Notes: a model not told the origin generated them from the sequence alone. Counted from the first letter of the stretch, positions 53,104 through 62,770 are shown. The stretch: DNA of 64,000 bases from JAMLHH01 sp035515235 (GCA_035515235.1 DATJBS010000070.1:1-64000); one strand, 5' to 3'. Program-made: numbers and translations.

Positions 53104-55803
53104 ATGAAGCACCCTAAAACTACTTCTAAGCGACTATTCAAATCTGAATCTAATCTTGAAATGAATTCGGCAAATAGCGAAAAGCTTCGTAAAGTATCCT
53201 CACTCAATACCCAAGAAGTATATCAACTATTAGATAGCTCTGCGGAAGGAATTTCTGAACAAACTGCTGAAAAACGTATTTCAAAATATGGTCTAAATGA
53301 AGTGGATTATGATAAAGCTCCAGCTTGGTATATCCAATTACTCAAATCTTTTATTAATCCTTTCATTCTCATTTTACTCGCCATCGTGGTGATTTCATTT
53401 GCGATAGATGTTTGGTTTGCTGCTCCAGGAGAAAAAGATTGGAAGACAGTTATCGTAATTTCTGCAATGATAATTATCAGTTCTTTACTTAGTTTTTTCC
53501 AAGAGTATAGAAGTAATCGGGCTGCCGAGAAATTAAAAAGCATGGTGAGAACTACTGCTGCTGTCTTAAGAAAAGGAAAGAGTAAGGAAGAAATTTTGAT
53601 GACTCAAATTGTTCCGGGAGATATTGTTTATTTGGCTGCCGGTGATATGATTCCAGCTGATTGTCGAGTACTAGAAAGTATAGATTTATTTATCGGAGAA
53701 TCCATGCTCACGGGCGAATCTCTACCAGTAGAAAAAATGCCAGACGCAAAAGAATCCGAAAATAAACCTCCAATAGAGTTAAGTAATTTATGCTTTATGG
53801 GTACTAACGTGGTGAGTGGTTCAGCGAAAACAATAGTAATTGCTACCGGTTCAGACACTTACTTTGGTAGTATCGGTAAAAGTTTAGTAGGCAAAAGTCC
53901 GGAAACGAGTTTTGATATAGGTATTAACAATGTCAGTAAGCTATTGATTCGTTTTATGTTAATAATGGTTCCTATTATTTTCTTAATCAATGGTTTTGTG
54001 AAAGGAGATTGGATAGAAGCGCTATTGTTTTCTATAGCTGTAGCAGTAGGTTTGACGCCTGAAATGTTGCCCGTAATAGTAACTGCAACTCTTGCAAAAG
54101 GTGCAATGAGTATGAGCAAGCATAAGGTGATTGTAAAACGTCTGAATGCCATCCAAAATCTTGGAGCGATGGACATGCTTTGTACAGATAAAACAGGCAC
54201 ATTGACCATTGACAAAATTGTTCTTTCTCAACACTTGAACGTTCATGGCATAGAGGACTTTGAGGTTTTAAAATGGGCATACTTGAATAGTTTTCATCAG
54301 ACAGGGTTAGTCAATCTTATGGATAAAGCTGTCCTAGACCATGTAGAGATTCACAACTATTTGAAAGTAGAAGAAGATTTTAAGAAAGTCGATGAGATTC
54401 CATTTGACTTTTTACGTCGACGGATGAGTGTAATTCTCAAACAGAAAAACGGTAAACATCTAATGATTTCCAAAGGTGCTGTTGAAGAGATGCTCGACCT
54501 TTGCAGTCATAGTTTTGATCCTGGAGAAGATAATAAGCTGCACATAGAAAATGACGAAATCGTAGAGCTCGATGAGAATATGCGTAAAAAAGTATGGGAA
54601 ACCACCTCTGCTTTGAATGCAAAAGGACTTAGAGTTTTAGTGCTTGCCATTAAAGAATTTGATGGAGACCATTCATTGACTTATAATGTTGAGGATGAGA
54701 AAGATATGATTCTTACTGGTTTTATTGGGTTCTTGGATCCTGCAAAACCTTCAGCTCAGCCGAGTATTGAGGCTTTGCATCGACTCAATGTAGAAGTCAA
54801 AGTATTGACAGGAGATAATGAAATCGTGACCAAAAAGATTTGTGGAGATGTAGGAATTCCTGTTAAAAATATAATGCTGGGACATGAACTCGAATTGATT
54901 TCAGACGAAGAGTTAACAGAGCGGGTCAATGACATTTCAATTTTTGCCAAACTCAGTCCTTTACAAAAAGTAAGAGTAGTAAAATCTTTACGAGCCAAAG
55001 GTCATACTGTCGGAGTTCTAGGTGATGGGATTAATGATGCACCTGCTTTGAAAGAAGCTGATGTCGGTATCACCGTGGATAATGCGGTAGATATTGCAAA
55101 AGAGAGTTCAGATATTATACTACTCGAAAAGAATCTAGATGTATTACATAAAGGGGTAGTGTATGGTCGAGAAACATTTGGAAATATTATGAAGTATATC
55201 AAAATGGCCACTAGTAGTAATTTTGGAAACGTCTTCAGTATTTTGGGAGCGAGTGCATTTTTACCTTTTTTACCGATGTTGCCTATTCAATTGCTTTTCC
55301 AAAATCTTCTGTACGACTTCTCACAGATTTCACTTCCGTGGGATAAAATGGATGAAGATTTCTTAGAGTCTCCAAAAAAGTGGGAACCGAAAGGGATATT
55401 CAGATTCATGATATACATAGGTCCTATCAGCTCCATCTTCGATTATGTATTATTTGCAGTGATGTTCTTTGTATTTAAAGCCAATAGTCCTGACCATCAA
55501 CATTTATTTCAGACTGGATGGTTTGTGCTTGGACTTCTATCGCAAACACTAATTGTTCATATGATTAGAACTAAAAAAATACCATTTATTCAAAGTTGGG
55601 CATCTGCTCCTGTACTGGCTGCGACGACTTTAGTGATGGCTCTTGGAGTAATTATACCATTTACACCGTTGGCTCAAGTACTTTCTTTAGAACCTCTCCC
55701 CTTGGCTTATTTCCCATGGTTGATTGGAATATTGTTGGCGTATAGCTTGCTCACTCAATTTGTCAAAAATTGGTATATCAAGAGATTTAATGAATGGTTG
55801 TAA
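53104..55803 (+). CDS. mgtA: Magnesium-importing P-type ATPase (type IIIB)
   Basis: This 899-residue P-type ATPase has an N-terminal cytoplasmic part, an actuator domain with TGES, the phosphorylation motif CTDKTGTLT (Asp362), the GDGINDAPAL hinge and ten membrane helices. PWDKMDEDFLESPKKWEP is a type IIIB (MgtA/MgtB) signature. It imports Mg2+ down its gradient using ATP. It is single-gene with a 259-base upstream region. Transport direction follows the family, not this sequence. Confidence 0.93.
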   Translation: MKHPKTTSKRLFKSESNLEMNSANSEKLRKVSSLNTQEVYQLLDSSAEGISEQTAEKRISKYGLNEVDYDKAPAWYIQLLKSFINPFILILLAIVVISFAIDVWFAAPGEKDWKTVIVISAMIIISSLLSFFQEYRSNRAAEKLKSMVRTTAAVLRKGKSKEEILMTQIVPGDIVYLAAGDMIPADCRVLESIDLFIGESMLTGESLPVEKMPDAKESENKPPIELSNLCFMGTNVVSGSAKTIVIATGSDTYFGSIGKSLVGKSPETSFDIGINNVSKLLIRFMLIMVPIIFLINGFVKGDWIEALLFSIAVAVGLTPEMLPVIVTATLAKGAMSMSKHKVIVKRLNAIQNLGAMDMLCTDKTGTLTIDKIVLSQHLNVHGIEDFEVLKWAYLNSFHQTGLVNLMDKAVLDHVEIHNYLKVEEDFKKVDEIPFDFLRRRMSVILKQKNGKHLMISKGAVEEMLDLCSHSFDPGEDNKLHIENDEIVELDENMRKKVWETTSALNAKGLRVLVLAIKEFDGDHSLTYNVEDEKDMILTGFIGFLDPAKPSAQPSIEALHRLNVEVKVLTGDNEIVTKKICGDVGIPVKNIMLGHELELISDEELTERVNDISIFAKLSPLQKVRVVKSLRAKGHTVGVLGDGINDAPALKEADVGITVDNAVDIAKESSDIILLEKNLDVLHKGVVYGRETFGNIMKYIKMATSSNFGNVFSILGASAFLPFLPMLPIQLLFQNLLYDFSQISLPWDKMDEDFLESPKKWEPKGIFRFMIYIGPISSIFDYVLFAVMFFVFKANSPDHQHLFQTGWFVLGLLSQTLIVHMIRTKKIPFIQSWASAPVLAATTLVMALGVIIPFTPLAQVLSLEPLPLAYFPWLIGILLAYSLLTQFVKNWYIKRFNEWL

Positions 55804-55834
55804 TAATTTCTTATCAAAACACCATCTTTAAAAG

Positions 55835-56335
55835 ATGATTCTTAGAAAAGCGCTTTTGTCCGACCAAACTATTATTTGGAAAATCTTACAGCATGCGATT
55901 CAACAAAGAAAAGAAGACGGCAGTAATCAATGGCAAAATGGATACCCTAATCCGCAAACAATTCTCGACGATATTGCCAACGGTGCTGCTCATGTTTTGA
56001 CAGAAAACGAAAAAATTATAGCTTATGTTGCCATTATTTTTGACATAGAACCAGCATATACTATAATTGAAGGAGAATGGCTTTCGGATGGAGAATATGT
56101 TGTCGTTCATCGAGTAGCAGTCTCTAAAGAAGTCAAGTCAAAAGGTATCGCAACTCATATATTTAAAATGATTGAAAAGCTTGTTATTGAGCAAGAAATC
56201 TACAGTATCAAAGTGGACACCAATTTTGACAATATACCTATGTTGAAGATTTTAGATAATTTAGGATATACTTATTGCGGAGAAGTATATTTTAATCATT
56301 CTCCACGAAGAGCTTTTGAAAAAGTATTAAAGTAA
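55835..56335 (+). CDS. GNAT family N-acetyltransferase
   Basis: This 166-residue GNAT domain has motif A YVVVHRVAVSKEVKSKGIAT (acetyl-CoA pyrophosphate loop Lys-Ser-Lys-Gly-Ile-Ala) near 90-110 and motif B IKVDTNFDNIPMLKILDNLGY. The acceptor substrate is unknown. It begins 31 bases after mgtA and is followed by a terminator-like hairpin. Confidence 0.9.
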   Translation: MILRKALLSDQTIIWKILQHAIQQRKEDGSNQWQNGYPNPQTILDDIANGAAHVLTENEKIIAYVAIIFDIEPAYTIIEGEWLSDGEYVVVHRVAVSKEVKSKGIATHIFKMIEKLVIEQEIYSIKVDTNFDNIPMLKILDNLGYTYCGEVYFNHSPRRAFEKVLK

Positions 56336-56494
56336 TATTTCACTTCTCTATGAAAACATTTTGAGTAAATAAAATACAACCACTTTAATCTGACTGAATA
56401 CATTTTTAGATTTTATAAAAGACTACTCCAATCTATCCCTTAAAGTTCATGTAATTGTCAAACAAAACTGTTAATTTTAAAGACCTAGTTTTAT

Positions 56495-56526
56495 GAACTG
56501 AAGAATTATCAGTTCGATTTTTTCTA
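56495..56526 (+). terminator. Terminator-like hairpin after the GNAT gene
   Basis: GAACTG (56495-56500) pairs with CAGTTC (56510-56515) around a 9-base loop, followed by GATTTTTTC. It lies 160 bases after the GNAT stop and 20 before the next ATG, so it could instead be an attenuator or the 5' leader of the heme-protein gene. Confidence 0.5.
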
Positions 56527-56545
56527 AATATTAAATATCGTAACA

Positions 56546-56785
56546 ATGTCAGAACAAGTTCAACTTATCCCAAATAATTCATTAATTACTAATACTCCTG
56601 AGGAAGGAAGACAATTAGCTGTAAAAATGGCTAGACTCATTATTAAAATCACTCAGCCTGATCCTGAAATGAGAGAGAAAATGCGACCTGTATATGCAGA
56701 AGACGCCGCTATGTTGATTGCAATAGGTCAAACTGTAGCCACTGAATTTGCAACTATCGCTGCTGCCAACAACTATTGGAGATAG
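56546..56785 (+). CDS. Hexameric tyrosine-coordinated heme protein (HTHP)
   Basis: This 79-residue protein matches the HTHP pattern I know: TNTPEEGRQLAVKMARLIIK (15-34), ITQPDPEMREKMRPVYAED (35-53, with the likely heme-ligating Tyr50) and the invariant-looking end VATEFATIAAANNYWR. The family forms ring hexamers with one heme per subunit and has peroxidase- and catalase-like activity. It is cytoplasmic, with no signal peptide. A single gene; HTHP is known from few organisms. Confidence 0.85.
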   Translation: MSEQVQLIPNNSLITNTPEEGRQLAVKMARLIIKITQPDPEMREKMRPVYAEDAAMLIAIGQTVATEFATIAAANNYWR

Positions 56786-56814
56786 GACAAAACATTTATT
56801 GCTGAATGCTTGAA

Positions 56815-56849
56815 CTCCATCTTGATTGTTTCCAACAAATGAGATGGAG
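56815..56849 (+). terminator. Hairpin after the HTHP gene
   Basis: CTCCATCT pairs with AGATGGAG around a 19-base loop; the T5 run begins 12 bases later, at 56862. It is a possible weak terminator. The remainder of the 274-base gap (56786-57059) shows no gene. Confidence 0.4.
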
Positions 56850-57059
56850 GATTTAGCCAGTTTTTAAAAAAATTATCGTTAGAAATATGTGTTCGCACTT
56901 AGGCTCAAAGTCTATAGAAGATTTGCTTTTTCTATTTGGTCTAACCGATACTTAAAATTTACCAGATCAGTCAAGATTTTTTTAAAGTAATTTTACGCAA
57001 TTCGATTCTGCGTCATCTGCGGTAGATCTTATTAATTAATCTATTTCGTTTCGAGAAAT

Positions 57060-58037
57060 TTACTCTTTTTGTTTTAAGAAATCTGCAACAGCATGGTAAG
57101 CTGGAAGGGAAGTTGGATCATTAGCAGCATTTCCAGCTATCGGATGAGAAGCTAATCTTACAATAACCATTTCAGCCGCCGGGTCAATGTAAATGGTCTG
57201 CCCATGCACTCCGCGCGCAGCAAAAGCTCCATCATTATCATGAGTCATCCACCACATATTTCTATATGACCAACCTTTCAAATTTGGATGACCTGATTGA
57301 GCAAATGCATCCAAGTTGCCTCCTTTTTCAATATCAGAAATAGCTGCCATTGGAATAATTTGTTTCCCACGCCAATTGCCCATATTTCGAACCAATTCTC
57401 CAAAACGTCCTAAATCTCTCAAGCAAGCACTAAGACCTCCACCCGCAAAAGGGGTTCCCAATCCATCTACTTGATAATATGCATCTTGTTCCATCCCTAT
57501 TTTAGACCAAATTTTTTCTGAAAGTAATTGAGTGACAGATTTCCCAGTAGCTTTTGATATGATCCAACCTAAAGCATCTGCATTGACGGTTTTATAGCCA
57601 AAAACTTCACCGTGCTGACCTTGCTTTTGAACCGTTTTAAGATAATTATAATATCCTATTGGTCCATTATAGTCTTTAGGCTTAGGGTTGGGATTTCCTG
57701 CTGCAGAAAATTTCCAAACATCTGCATTTGGATCAGCATAATCTTCGCTGTAATTTAAAGCAGTAGTCATATCCATTACTTCCCGAACAGTAGCATCTCC
57801 GTAAGCAGATTTTACAAGCTCAGGAACATAAAATGATACTAATTTATTTTCATCAAGAACTCCTTCCGCTACTAATATGGAAGCGAGCGTACCAGTAAAA
57901 GATTTAGTCAAAGACATCACGGCGTGAACATCATTTTCAGTAAGCTCTCCAAAATATTTTTCATAAACAATCTTTCCCTGATGAATAATCAGAATACCAT
58001 CAGTATAATTTTCCCACAAAGAGGCTTCCCATGTCAT
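57060..58037 (-). CDS. Serine hydrolase (beta-lactamase family), N-terminally truncated
   Basis: This 325-residue class C beta-lactamase-like fold has SLTK (Ser42, Lys45), a Tyr in GYKTVNADALG and the GVHGQTIYID segment in the place of the KTG-like motif. It resembles 6-aminohexanoate-oligomer hydrolases and esterases. Relatives carry a signal peptide and about 80-100 more residues before the TWExSLWENYTDG segment, which here is right at the start. A TGA lies 12 codons upstream in frame, and no RBS is seen. With the neighbour at 58036 it seems to have lost its 5' end in one deletion. Activity is uncertain. Confidence 0.75.
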   Translation of the reverse strand: MTWEASLWENYTDGILIIHQGKIVYEKYFGELTENDVHAVMSLTKSFTGTLASILVAEGVLDENKLVSFYVPELVKSAYGDATVREVMDMTTALNYSEDYADPNADVWKFSAAGNPNPKPKDYNGPIGYYNYLKTVQKQGQHGEVFGYKTVNADALGWIISKATGKSVTQLLSEKIWSKIGMEQDAYYQVDGLGTPFAGGGLSACLRDLGRFGELVRNMGNWRGKQIIPMAAISDIEKGGNLDAFAQSGHPNLKGWSYRNMWWMTHDNDGAFAARGVHGQTIYIDPAAEMVIVRLASHPIAGNAANDPTSLPAYHAVADFLKQKE

Positions 58038-58395
58038 CGGTATTTTAGAATCGATGGAGAAGGGTCAAAAAGGTAGAAGTTATATCCTTGGAGGACTTAA
58101 AAACTCTCACATGAAAGAGTTTGTAGATATCTGCTTGAAAATTTCTGGAAAACGTAAACCTGTCATCAAACTTCCAAAAGAAGCTTTTGTAGCATTGGGT
58201 TATTTCATGGAAATGTATGCAGATTTTATTTCTCAAGAAGCTCCGATGATGACTTCTCGAATAGCCAAAGTAAATGTGCTGAATATGGAAGTAGATTGTA
58301 GTAGAGCTGAAGAAGAATTAGGTTATACTTGTCGTCCAATAGAGGAAAGTGTTAAAGATGCTATTCAATGGTTCAAAGAGAATAAATATCTTTAG
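58036..58395 (+). pseudogene. NAD-dependent epimerase (dihydroflavonol reductase-like), C-terminal remnant
   Basis: The frame from 58036 reads IGILESMEKGQKGRSYILGG and goes on to the C-terminal end of an extended SDR (LGYTCRPIEESVKDAIQWF). The Rossmann fold and active site are absent; upstream lies the oppositely oriented serine hydrolase. An ATG at 58054 allows 113 residues, but no function is likely. It ends 38 bases before the Crp/Fnr gene. Confidence 0.7.
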
Positions 58396-58432
58396 AGCTA
58401 AAATAATTATTGAAGACAATTCTATATTTTTC

Positions 58433-59005
58433 ATGAATATTACTGATTATCTAAGGACCATAGTACCATTTTCACAAGACGAGTTAGAAGATATATCATC
58501 ATATTTTCAAAAAGAATCTGTTTCTAAAAATCAAGTCTTAGTTCGTCAAGGAGAAATCTCTAAGACCTTATATTTTGTAGAGCAAGGAATGGGTAGAAGT
58601 TATTATTTAAACGATAATGGAAAAGAAATTACCCAATGGTTCTTTGGAGAAGGTAAGTTTATGGCGAGTGTTGACAGCTTTTTTCAGCAATGCCCAAGTT
58701 TATATTATTTAGAGGTTTTGGATGATTCTATTGTATACAGTATCTCTAAAACAAAACTCGATGAGCTTTTCGAAAAGTATTCCAACATGGAAAAACTAGG
58801 AAGGTTAGTTTCTACAGAAATGTTGACCAGAGTTGTCAATAAACTTAATGCCATTCAGTTTCAAACTGCTAGAGAACGATATGAATATATGTTGGATGAA
58901 TTTCCAGACATTGCTTACCAAGTTCCATTAGGACATATAGCCTCCTATCTCGGGATGACCCAAGAAACTCTCAGCAGAATAAGAAAAACCAATTCCGACA
59001 AATAA
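58433..59005 (+). CDS. Crp/Fnr family transcriptional regulator
   Basis: The ATG at 58433 gives 190 residues with a cyclic-nucleotide-binding-like beta barrel (15-110: LVRQGEISKTLYFVEQGMGR) and a C-terminal helix-turn-helix (VPLGHIASYLGMTQETLSRI). The longer frame from 58349 runs into the remnant and is unlikely. It has no N-terminal Cys cluster, so it is not an Fe-S FNR. It lies 110 bases upstream of the export operon and an FNR-box-like site. Confidence 0.9.
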   Translation: MNITDYLRTIVPFSQDELEDISSYFQKESVSKNQVLVRQGEISKTLYFVEQGMGRSYYLNDNGKEITQWFFGEGKFMASVDSFFQQCPSLYYLEVLDDSIVYSISKTKLDELFEKYSNMEKLGRLVSTEMLTRVVNKLNAIQFQTARERYEYMLDEFPDIAYQVPLGHIASYLGMTQETLSRIRKTNSDK

Positions 59006-59044
59006 ATTGTAGAATTTTCGCTTTTCTATATAATCTAATTTGCT

Positions 59045-59090
59045 TTTTGATCTAGGTCAAAAGAAATGAGTGCTTTAGACAAGACCTTTG
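59045..59090 (+). promoter_or_regulatory. Crp/Fnr-type binding site and promoter of the export operon
   Basis: TTTTGA-TCTAGG-TCAAAA (59045-59062) is a perfect 6-bp dyad and contains TTGAT-N4-GTCAA, one base from the FNR consensus TTGAT-N4-ATCAA. GACCTTTG (59083-59090) resembles the -7 box, so the dyad centre would sit about 43 bases before the start of transcription, as in class II activation. The TolC gene starts at 59115. The regulator encoded at 58433 is the obvious candidate. Confidence 0.6.
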
Positions 59091-59114
59091 TATTGTAATT
59101 AAAATCTATTTACA

Positions 59115-60488
59115 ATGAAAAGGAATATTATAGGACTAAAACTTTTTTTGATAATGATCATCACTGGAATTTCTTCTGAGATTTCAGCACAACAATTAGA
59201 GCCTGTTTTGACGGATTTGATCAAGAAAGGAATTGAGAAAAACCATTCACTTAACAATAATCGCTTAGATGCAGAACAAGCACAAATTGATCAGAAATTA
59301 GCGAAGGCTGTCTTCTTACCTAATGTCACACTGAACGGTAGCTATACTAGATTGAATGATGATATCTCTTTTGATGGTGACACCAAAAAATTATTAGAAG
59401 AAACACAAAAGCTAGTCATTAAAAGCGCAGTTGGACTTCCCTTTAACGCTCCTTTTCCAAGTAGTATTCCATTAACAGCTGTTCCAAATTTACAAGACAA
59501 AAATATTTTTAAAACTTCGGTAGATGTAGATTGGGTTCTATTTAGTGGAATGCAAGCTAGTAATGCATTGAAAGCTAGTCAGCATAAAGAGTTGTCTTTG
59601 AATTATGTGGGCATGGCAGAAGAAGATAAAATTGCTCTTCAAATCATAGAAACCTATGATCAACTTGCATTAGTAAAAGCTTCTAAAAAAGTCCTCAAGT
59701 CTTCAGAAGACTATTTGAAAGAACAAGCATTTTATGTCAATAAAGCCATAGAAAATGGTTTAGCCACTCCTATCAATCGGAAAAAAATTGAATTAGCACA
59801 ACAACAACTTGCTGCAAAACAACTAGATTTTGAGCACAATAATATTCTTCTAATTGAGGTGCTTCATCAACTCACCGGAGAAAGTAAAGAAAATCTAAAA
59901 GCATTAAATCCTGAACTCAATTCATTTTCCTTTGATGCTCAATTAAATCCAGAAAAACGCAATGAGATCAAAGCTTTGGAAGAAGCTGAAAAAGCTACTC
60001 TATTTAAAGCCAAAATGGAGAGAAATAGTTTCATTCCTAAAATTGCCCTAAAAGGTCATTACGAATTTATTGAAAGCAGTCTGTCTTTATTAGATCCTAA
60101 ATGGTATGTAGGTGTAGGTTTTCAATGGAATGCTTTTGACGGCAATCAAGCTCGATTAAAAAGTAAAAAATCAAAATTAGAAAGTTTAAAATATCGGGGA
60201 CAAATTGAAGAAGCACATGAAATGATTGACTTAGGAATTGCAAAATCAGAATTAACCTATCAATCTTCTTTACTCCAAACGACCATCGTTCAAAAAGAAA
60301 TAGAACTCGCTTACGACACTTACGATATGGTGAATAAACAATACAAAAACAATCTTGCCTCTATCAATGATGTACTAGATGCATTAAATGATTTAGAGAA
60401 AGCCAACTTCAAATTACAAGAATCATATTTCAAAGAAAGAAGAGCTGTCGCTGATTTACTTCATCTAAAAGGAATTCTTCAATACTAA
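59115..60488 (+). CDS. TolC family outer-membrane export protein
   Basis: This 457-residue protein has a Sec signal ending EISAQ (about 26) and two TolC repeats with long helices; SINDVLDALNDLEKANFKL near the end is typical. It is the channel of the export system encoded with the next two genes (20- and 7-base gaps). Confidence 0.92.
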   Translation: MKRNIIGLKLFLIMIITGISSEISAQQLEPVLTDLIKKGIEKNHSLNNNRLDAEQAQIDQKLAKAVFLPNVTLNGSYTRLNDDISFDGDTKKLLEETQKLVIKSAVGLPFNAPFPSSIPLTAVPNLQDKNIFKTSVDVDWVLFSGMQASNALKASQHKELSLNYVGMAEEDKIALQIIETYDQLALVKASKKVLKSSEDYLKEQAFYVNKAIENGLATPINRKKIELAQQQLAAKQLDFEHNNILLIEVLHQLTGESKENLKALNPELNSFSFDAQLNPEKRNEIKALEEAEKATLFKAKMERNSFIPKIALKGHYEFIESSLSLLDPKWYVGVGFQWNAFDGNQARLKSKKSKLESLKYRGQIEEAHEMIDLGIAKSELTYQSSLLQTTIVQKEIELAYDTYDMVNKQYKNNLASINDVLDALNDLEKANFKLQESYFKERRAVADLLHLKGILQY

Positions 60489-60508
60489 ATCCATAAAAAA
60501 AAACAATA

Positions 60509-61465
60509 ATGAACATTTATAAAAACATATTACTAGGCGGTCTTTCCATTATAGCCTTCGCATCTTGTAAAGAAGAAAGCATCACTCCTAATAGAGGGAA
60601 AGTGAAATTTGAAACCATTGCTGTAAGTTCTAAACTCGCAGGAAGAATTGATAAAATATTCGTAGAAGAAGGACAATCCGTCAAAAAAGGTGATACACTT
60701 GCACTCCTTAATATCCCAGAAGTACATGCTAAAATGATGCAAGCAGATGGTGCAATCACTGCTGCAAAAGGTCAATTGAATATGGCTAATAATGGTGCTA
60801 CACTAGAACAATTGAATCAAATAGAAGGTCAGCTTAATTCTGGAAAAGCACAATTGGAATTTGCACAAGAATCGTACAATAGATTACAAGCGATGTACAA
60901 GGATTCTTTAGTGACTTTACAACAATTTGACGAAGTAAAAATGAAACTCAATATGGCAAAAGCACAAGTTTCAGGCTTAGAAGCCAAACGTGACGAAATT
61001 AAAAAAGGCGCAAGATTAGAACAAATTGAACAAGCTAAAGGACAATTAAACAGAGCTCTAGGTGCTAAAGAGGAAGTCATATCTGCGTCTAACGAACAAT
61101 ATCTAATTGCTCCGGCAGATATGTCCATTGAAACTATAAGTCTAGAGGAAGGTGAATTACTAACTCCTGCCTATGCATTATTTAATGGATACAAAACCAA
61201 CAGCGTTTATTTCAGATTTACAATACCTGAATCAAAGATTTATGATTTTGAAGTCGGCAAAGAAATTATTATCTCAAATCCATATACAAAAAAAGATACG
61301 CCTGCGAAAATCATAGCCATCAAACAACTCGCTCAATATGCAGACATCACAAGCACTGCTCCTTTATATGAATTATCAGAATCTATTTACGAGTTAAAAG
61401 TTGTGCCTACTTCAAACGTATCTGATCAAAAGTTTTTTATCAATGCTACTGTTTTGATTAAATAA
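60509..61465 (+). CDS. HlyD family adaptor lipoprotein
   Basis: This 318-residue protein has lipobox FASC at residues 17-20. The lipoyl half-motif GRIDKIFVEEGQSVKKGDTL, a long helical hairpin (75-185) and the second lipoyl half (LIAPADMSIETISLEEGEL) follow. It spans the periplasm between the permease and TolC-like channel. Confidence 0.92.
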   Translation: MNIYKNILLGGLSIIAFASCKEESITPNRGKVKFETIAVSSKLAGRIDKIFVEEGQSVKKGDTLALLNIPEVHAKMMQADGAITAAKGQLNMANNGATLEQLNQIEGQLNSGKAQLEFAQESYNRLQAMYKDSLVTLQQFDEVKMKLNMAKAQVSGLEAKRDEIKKGARLEQIEQAKGQLNRALGAKEEVISASNEQYLIAPADMSIETISLEEGELLTPAYALFNGYKTNSVYFRFTIPESKIYDFEVGKEIIISNPYTKKDTPAKIIAIKQLAQYADITSTAPLYELSESIYELKVVPTSNVSDQKFFINATVLIK

Positions 61466-61472
61466 TACAACC

Positions 61473-62651
61473 ATGAAAGAGTTTATCCAATTACTTCAAG
61501 TAGAATTCAAACGTATATTTTCTAACAACGTTTTAATAGCTATATTTTTTGCTGCACCTTTAGCTTATGGTACTTTATTTGGCTTTGTTTATCAACAAGC
61601 AAAAGTCAAAGATTTGCCTATAGTAATTATTGACCAAGATCGTAGTCCGATTTCAGATAAAATAATAGATGCTTTTGAGGACAATGAAGGTTTGCTGGTA
61701 ATAGATGTTCGCTCTACTCCAGGCAATTTAATAGAGGAAATGCCCTATAAACAATATGCTGCCGTAATCACTTTACCGACGGATTTAGAAAAGAATATTC
61801 TACAGAAAAAACATCCGGAAATACGGGTAGACTTGAATATGGCAAATATCCTGAATGCCAATACAGCAAGCAATCATATCAATACTGTTTTGATGACATT
61901 AAATGCAGGTATTGAAATAGAAGGCTTGAAAAAACAAGGACTCCATCCTACACAAGCAAAAGCTGCTTACGAAAGCTTTAAAATCAATTATAACAAACTC
62001 TACAATTCTACTGGAAACTATGTCACATTTATGTTGCCAGGATTATTGGCTGCTATCATGCAACAAGTGATTTTCTTAGCAATGGCATTAGTATTTGCGA
62101 GAGATTTTGAAGATGGATATTTTGATGTGTTGGTTCAAAAAAGCAAATCCTCTTTATATCTTCTGTTATTAAAAGCTACACCATTTTTACTGATGTTACC
62201 TTTTATGTGGCTTGCAGTAAGTCGATTCTTTCCATATTTTAGAATTCAAGCAGACGTTTTCAATTTACCCATGTTAGTATTGACTATATTATTGACATTT
62301 GCTTCTATGTTCATTGGAATGCTCTTTTCAATTGCCATTCCAAATCAGTTAAAAGCAACAGAATTATTAATGGTCATCTCCACTCCTGCTTTTGTCTTGA
62401 GCGGATTTACATGGCCTACATCTGCCATTCCATTAGTCATCACCAATGTGGCACAATTTATTCCAGTCACTCAATATTTGAATGGATTTAGAAAAATTGC
62501 ATTTTACGGCGGAGATTTCACATCGATACTTCCCGAGATAAAAATGTTGTCCGCAATCATTTTAGTGACTTTTATCGCTATGACTATTTTGCTAGAAATA
62601 AAAATACATTTATCAGCTAAAAAACAAAGTCAACAACAGAAACTCATTTAG
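61473..62651 (+). CDS. ABC-2 type permease (YhhJ/DrrB-like)
   Basis: This 392-residue protein has one N-terminal membrane helix, a large periplasmic domain (50-180, DLPIVIIDQDRSPISDKII) and five further helices; SGFTWPTSAIP and FIPVTQYLNGFRKIA are family landmarks. It exports drugs, lipids or other small molecules. No ATP-binding gene follows in the window, so the energising subunit must lie elsewhere or downstream of 64000. Confidence 0.9.
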   Translation: MKEFIQLLQVEFKRIFSNNVLIAIFFAAPLAYGTLFGFVYQQAKVKDLPIVIIDQDRSPISDKIIDAFEDNEGLLVIDVRSTPGNLIEEMPYKQYAAVITLPTDLEKNILQKKHPEIRVDLNMANILNANTASNHINTVLMTLNAGIEIEGLKKQGLHPTQAKAAYESFKINYNKLYNSTGNYVTFMLPGLLAAIMQQVIFLAMALVFARDFEDGYFDVLVQKSKSSLYLLLLKATPFLLMLPFMWLAVSRFFPYFRIQADVFNLPMLVLTILLTFASMFIGMLFSIAIPNQLKATELLMVISTPAFVLSGFTWPTSAIPLVITNVAQFIPVTQYLNGFRKIAFYGGDFTSILPEIKMLSAIILVTFIAMTILLEIKIHLSAKKQSQQQKLI

Positions 62652-62770
62652 CTTAAACGTATTTGTAAGAATGAACAATCAAAAATAGAGGAACCTTCAT
62701 AGAAGTAATTTCAAAATTCTCACAACTTCTTTTAAATAAAATTTGTTGTTTGATTGTAAGATATAGTTGA

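Noticed and set aside
54022..54280. Minus-strand frames across mgtA, some Cys-rich
   Set aside because: Antisense shadows of the phosphorylation-domain coding sequence.
58349..58432. Upstream extension of the Crp/Fnr gene
   Set aside because: It overlaps the epimerase remnant in another frame; the regulator domain begins right after Met at 58433.
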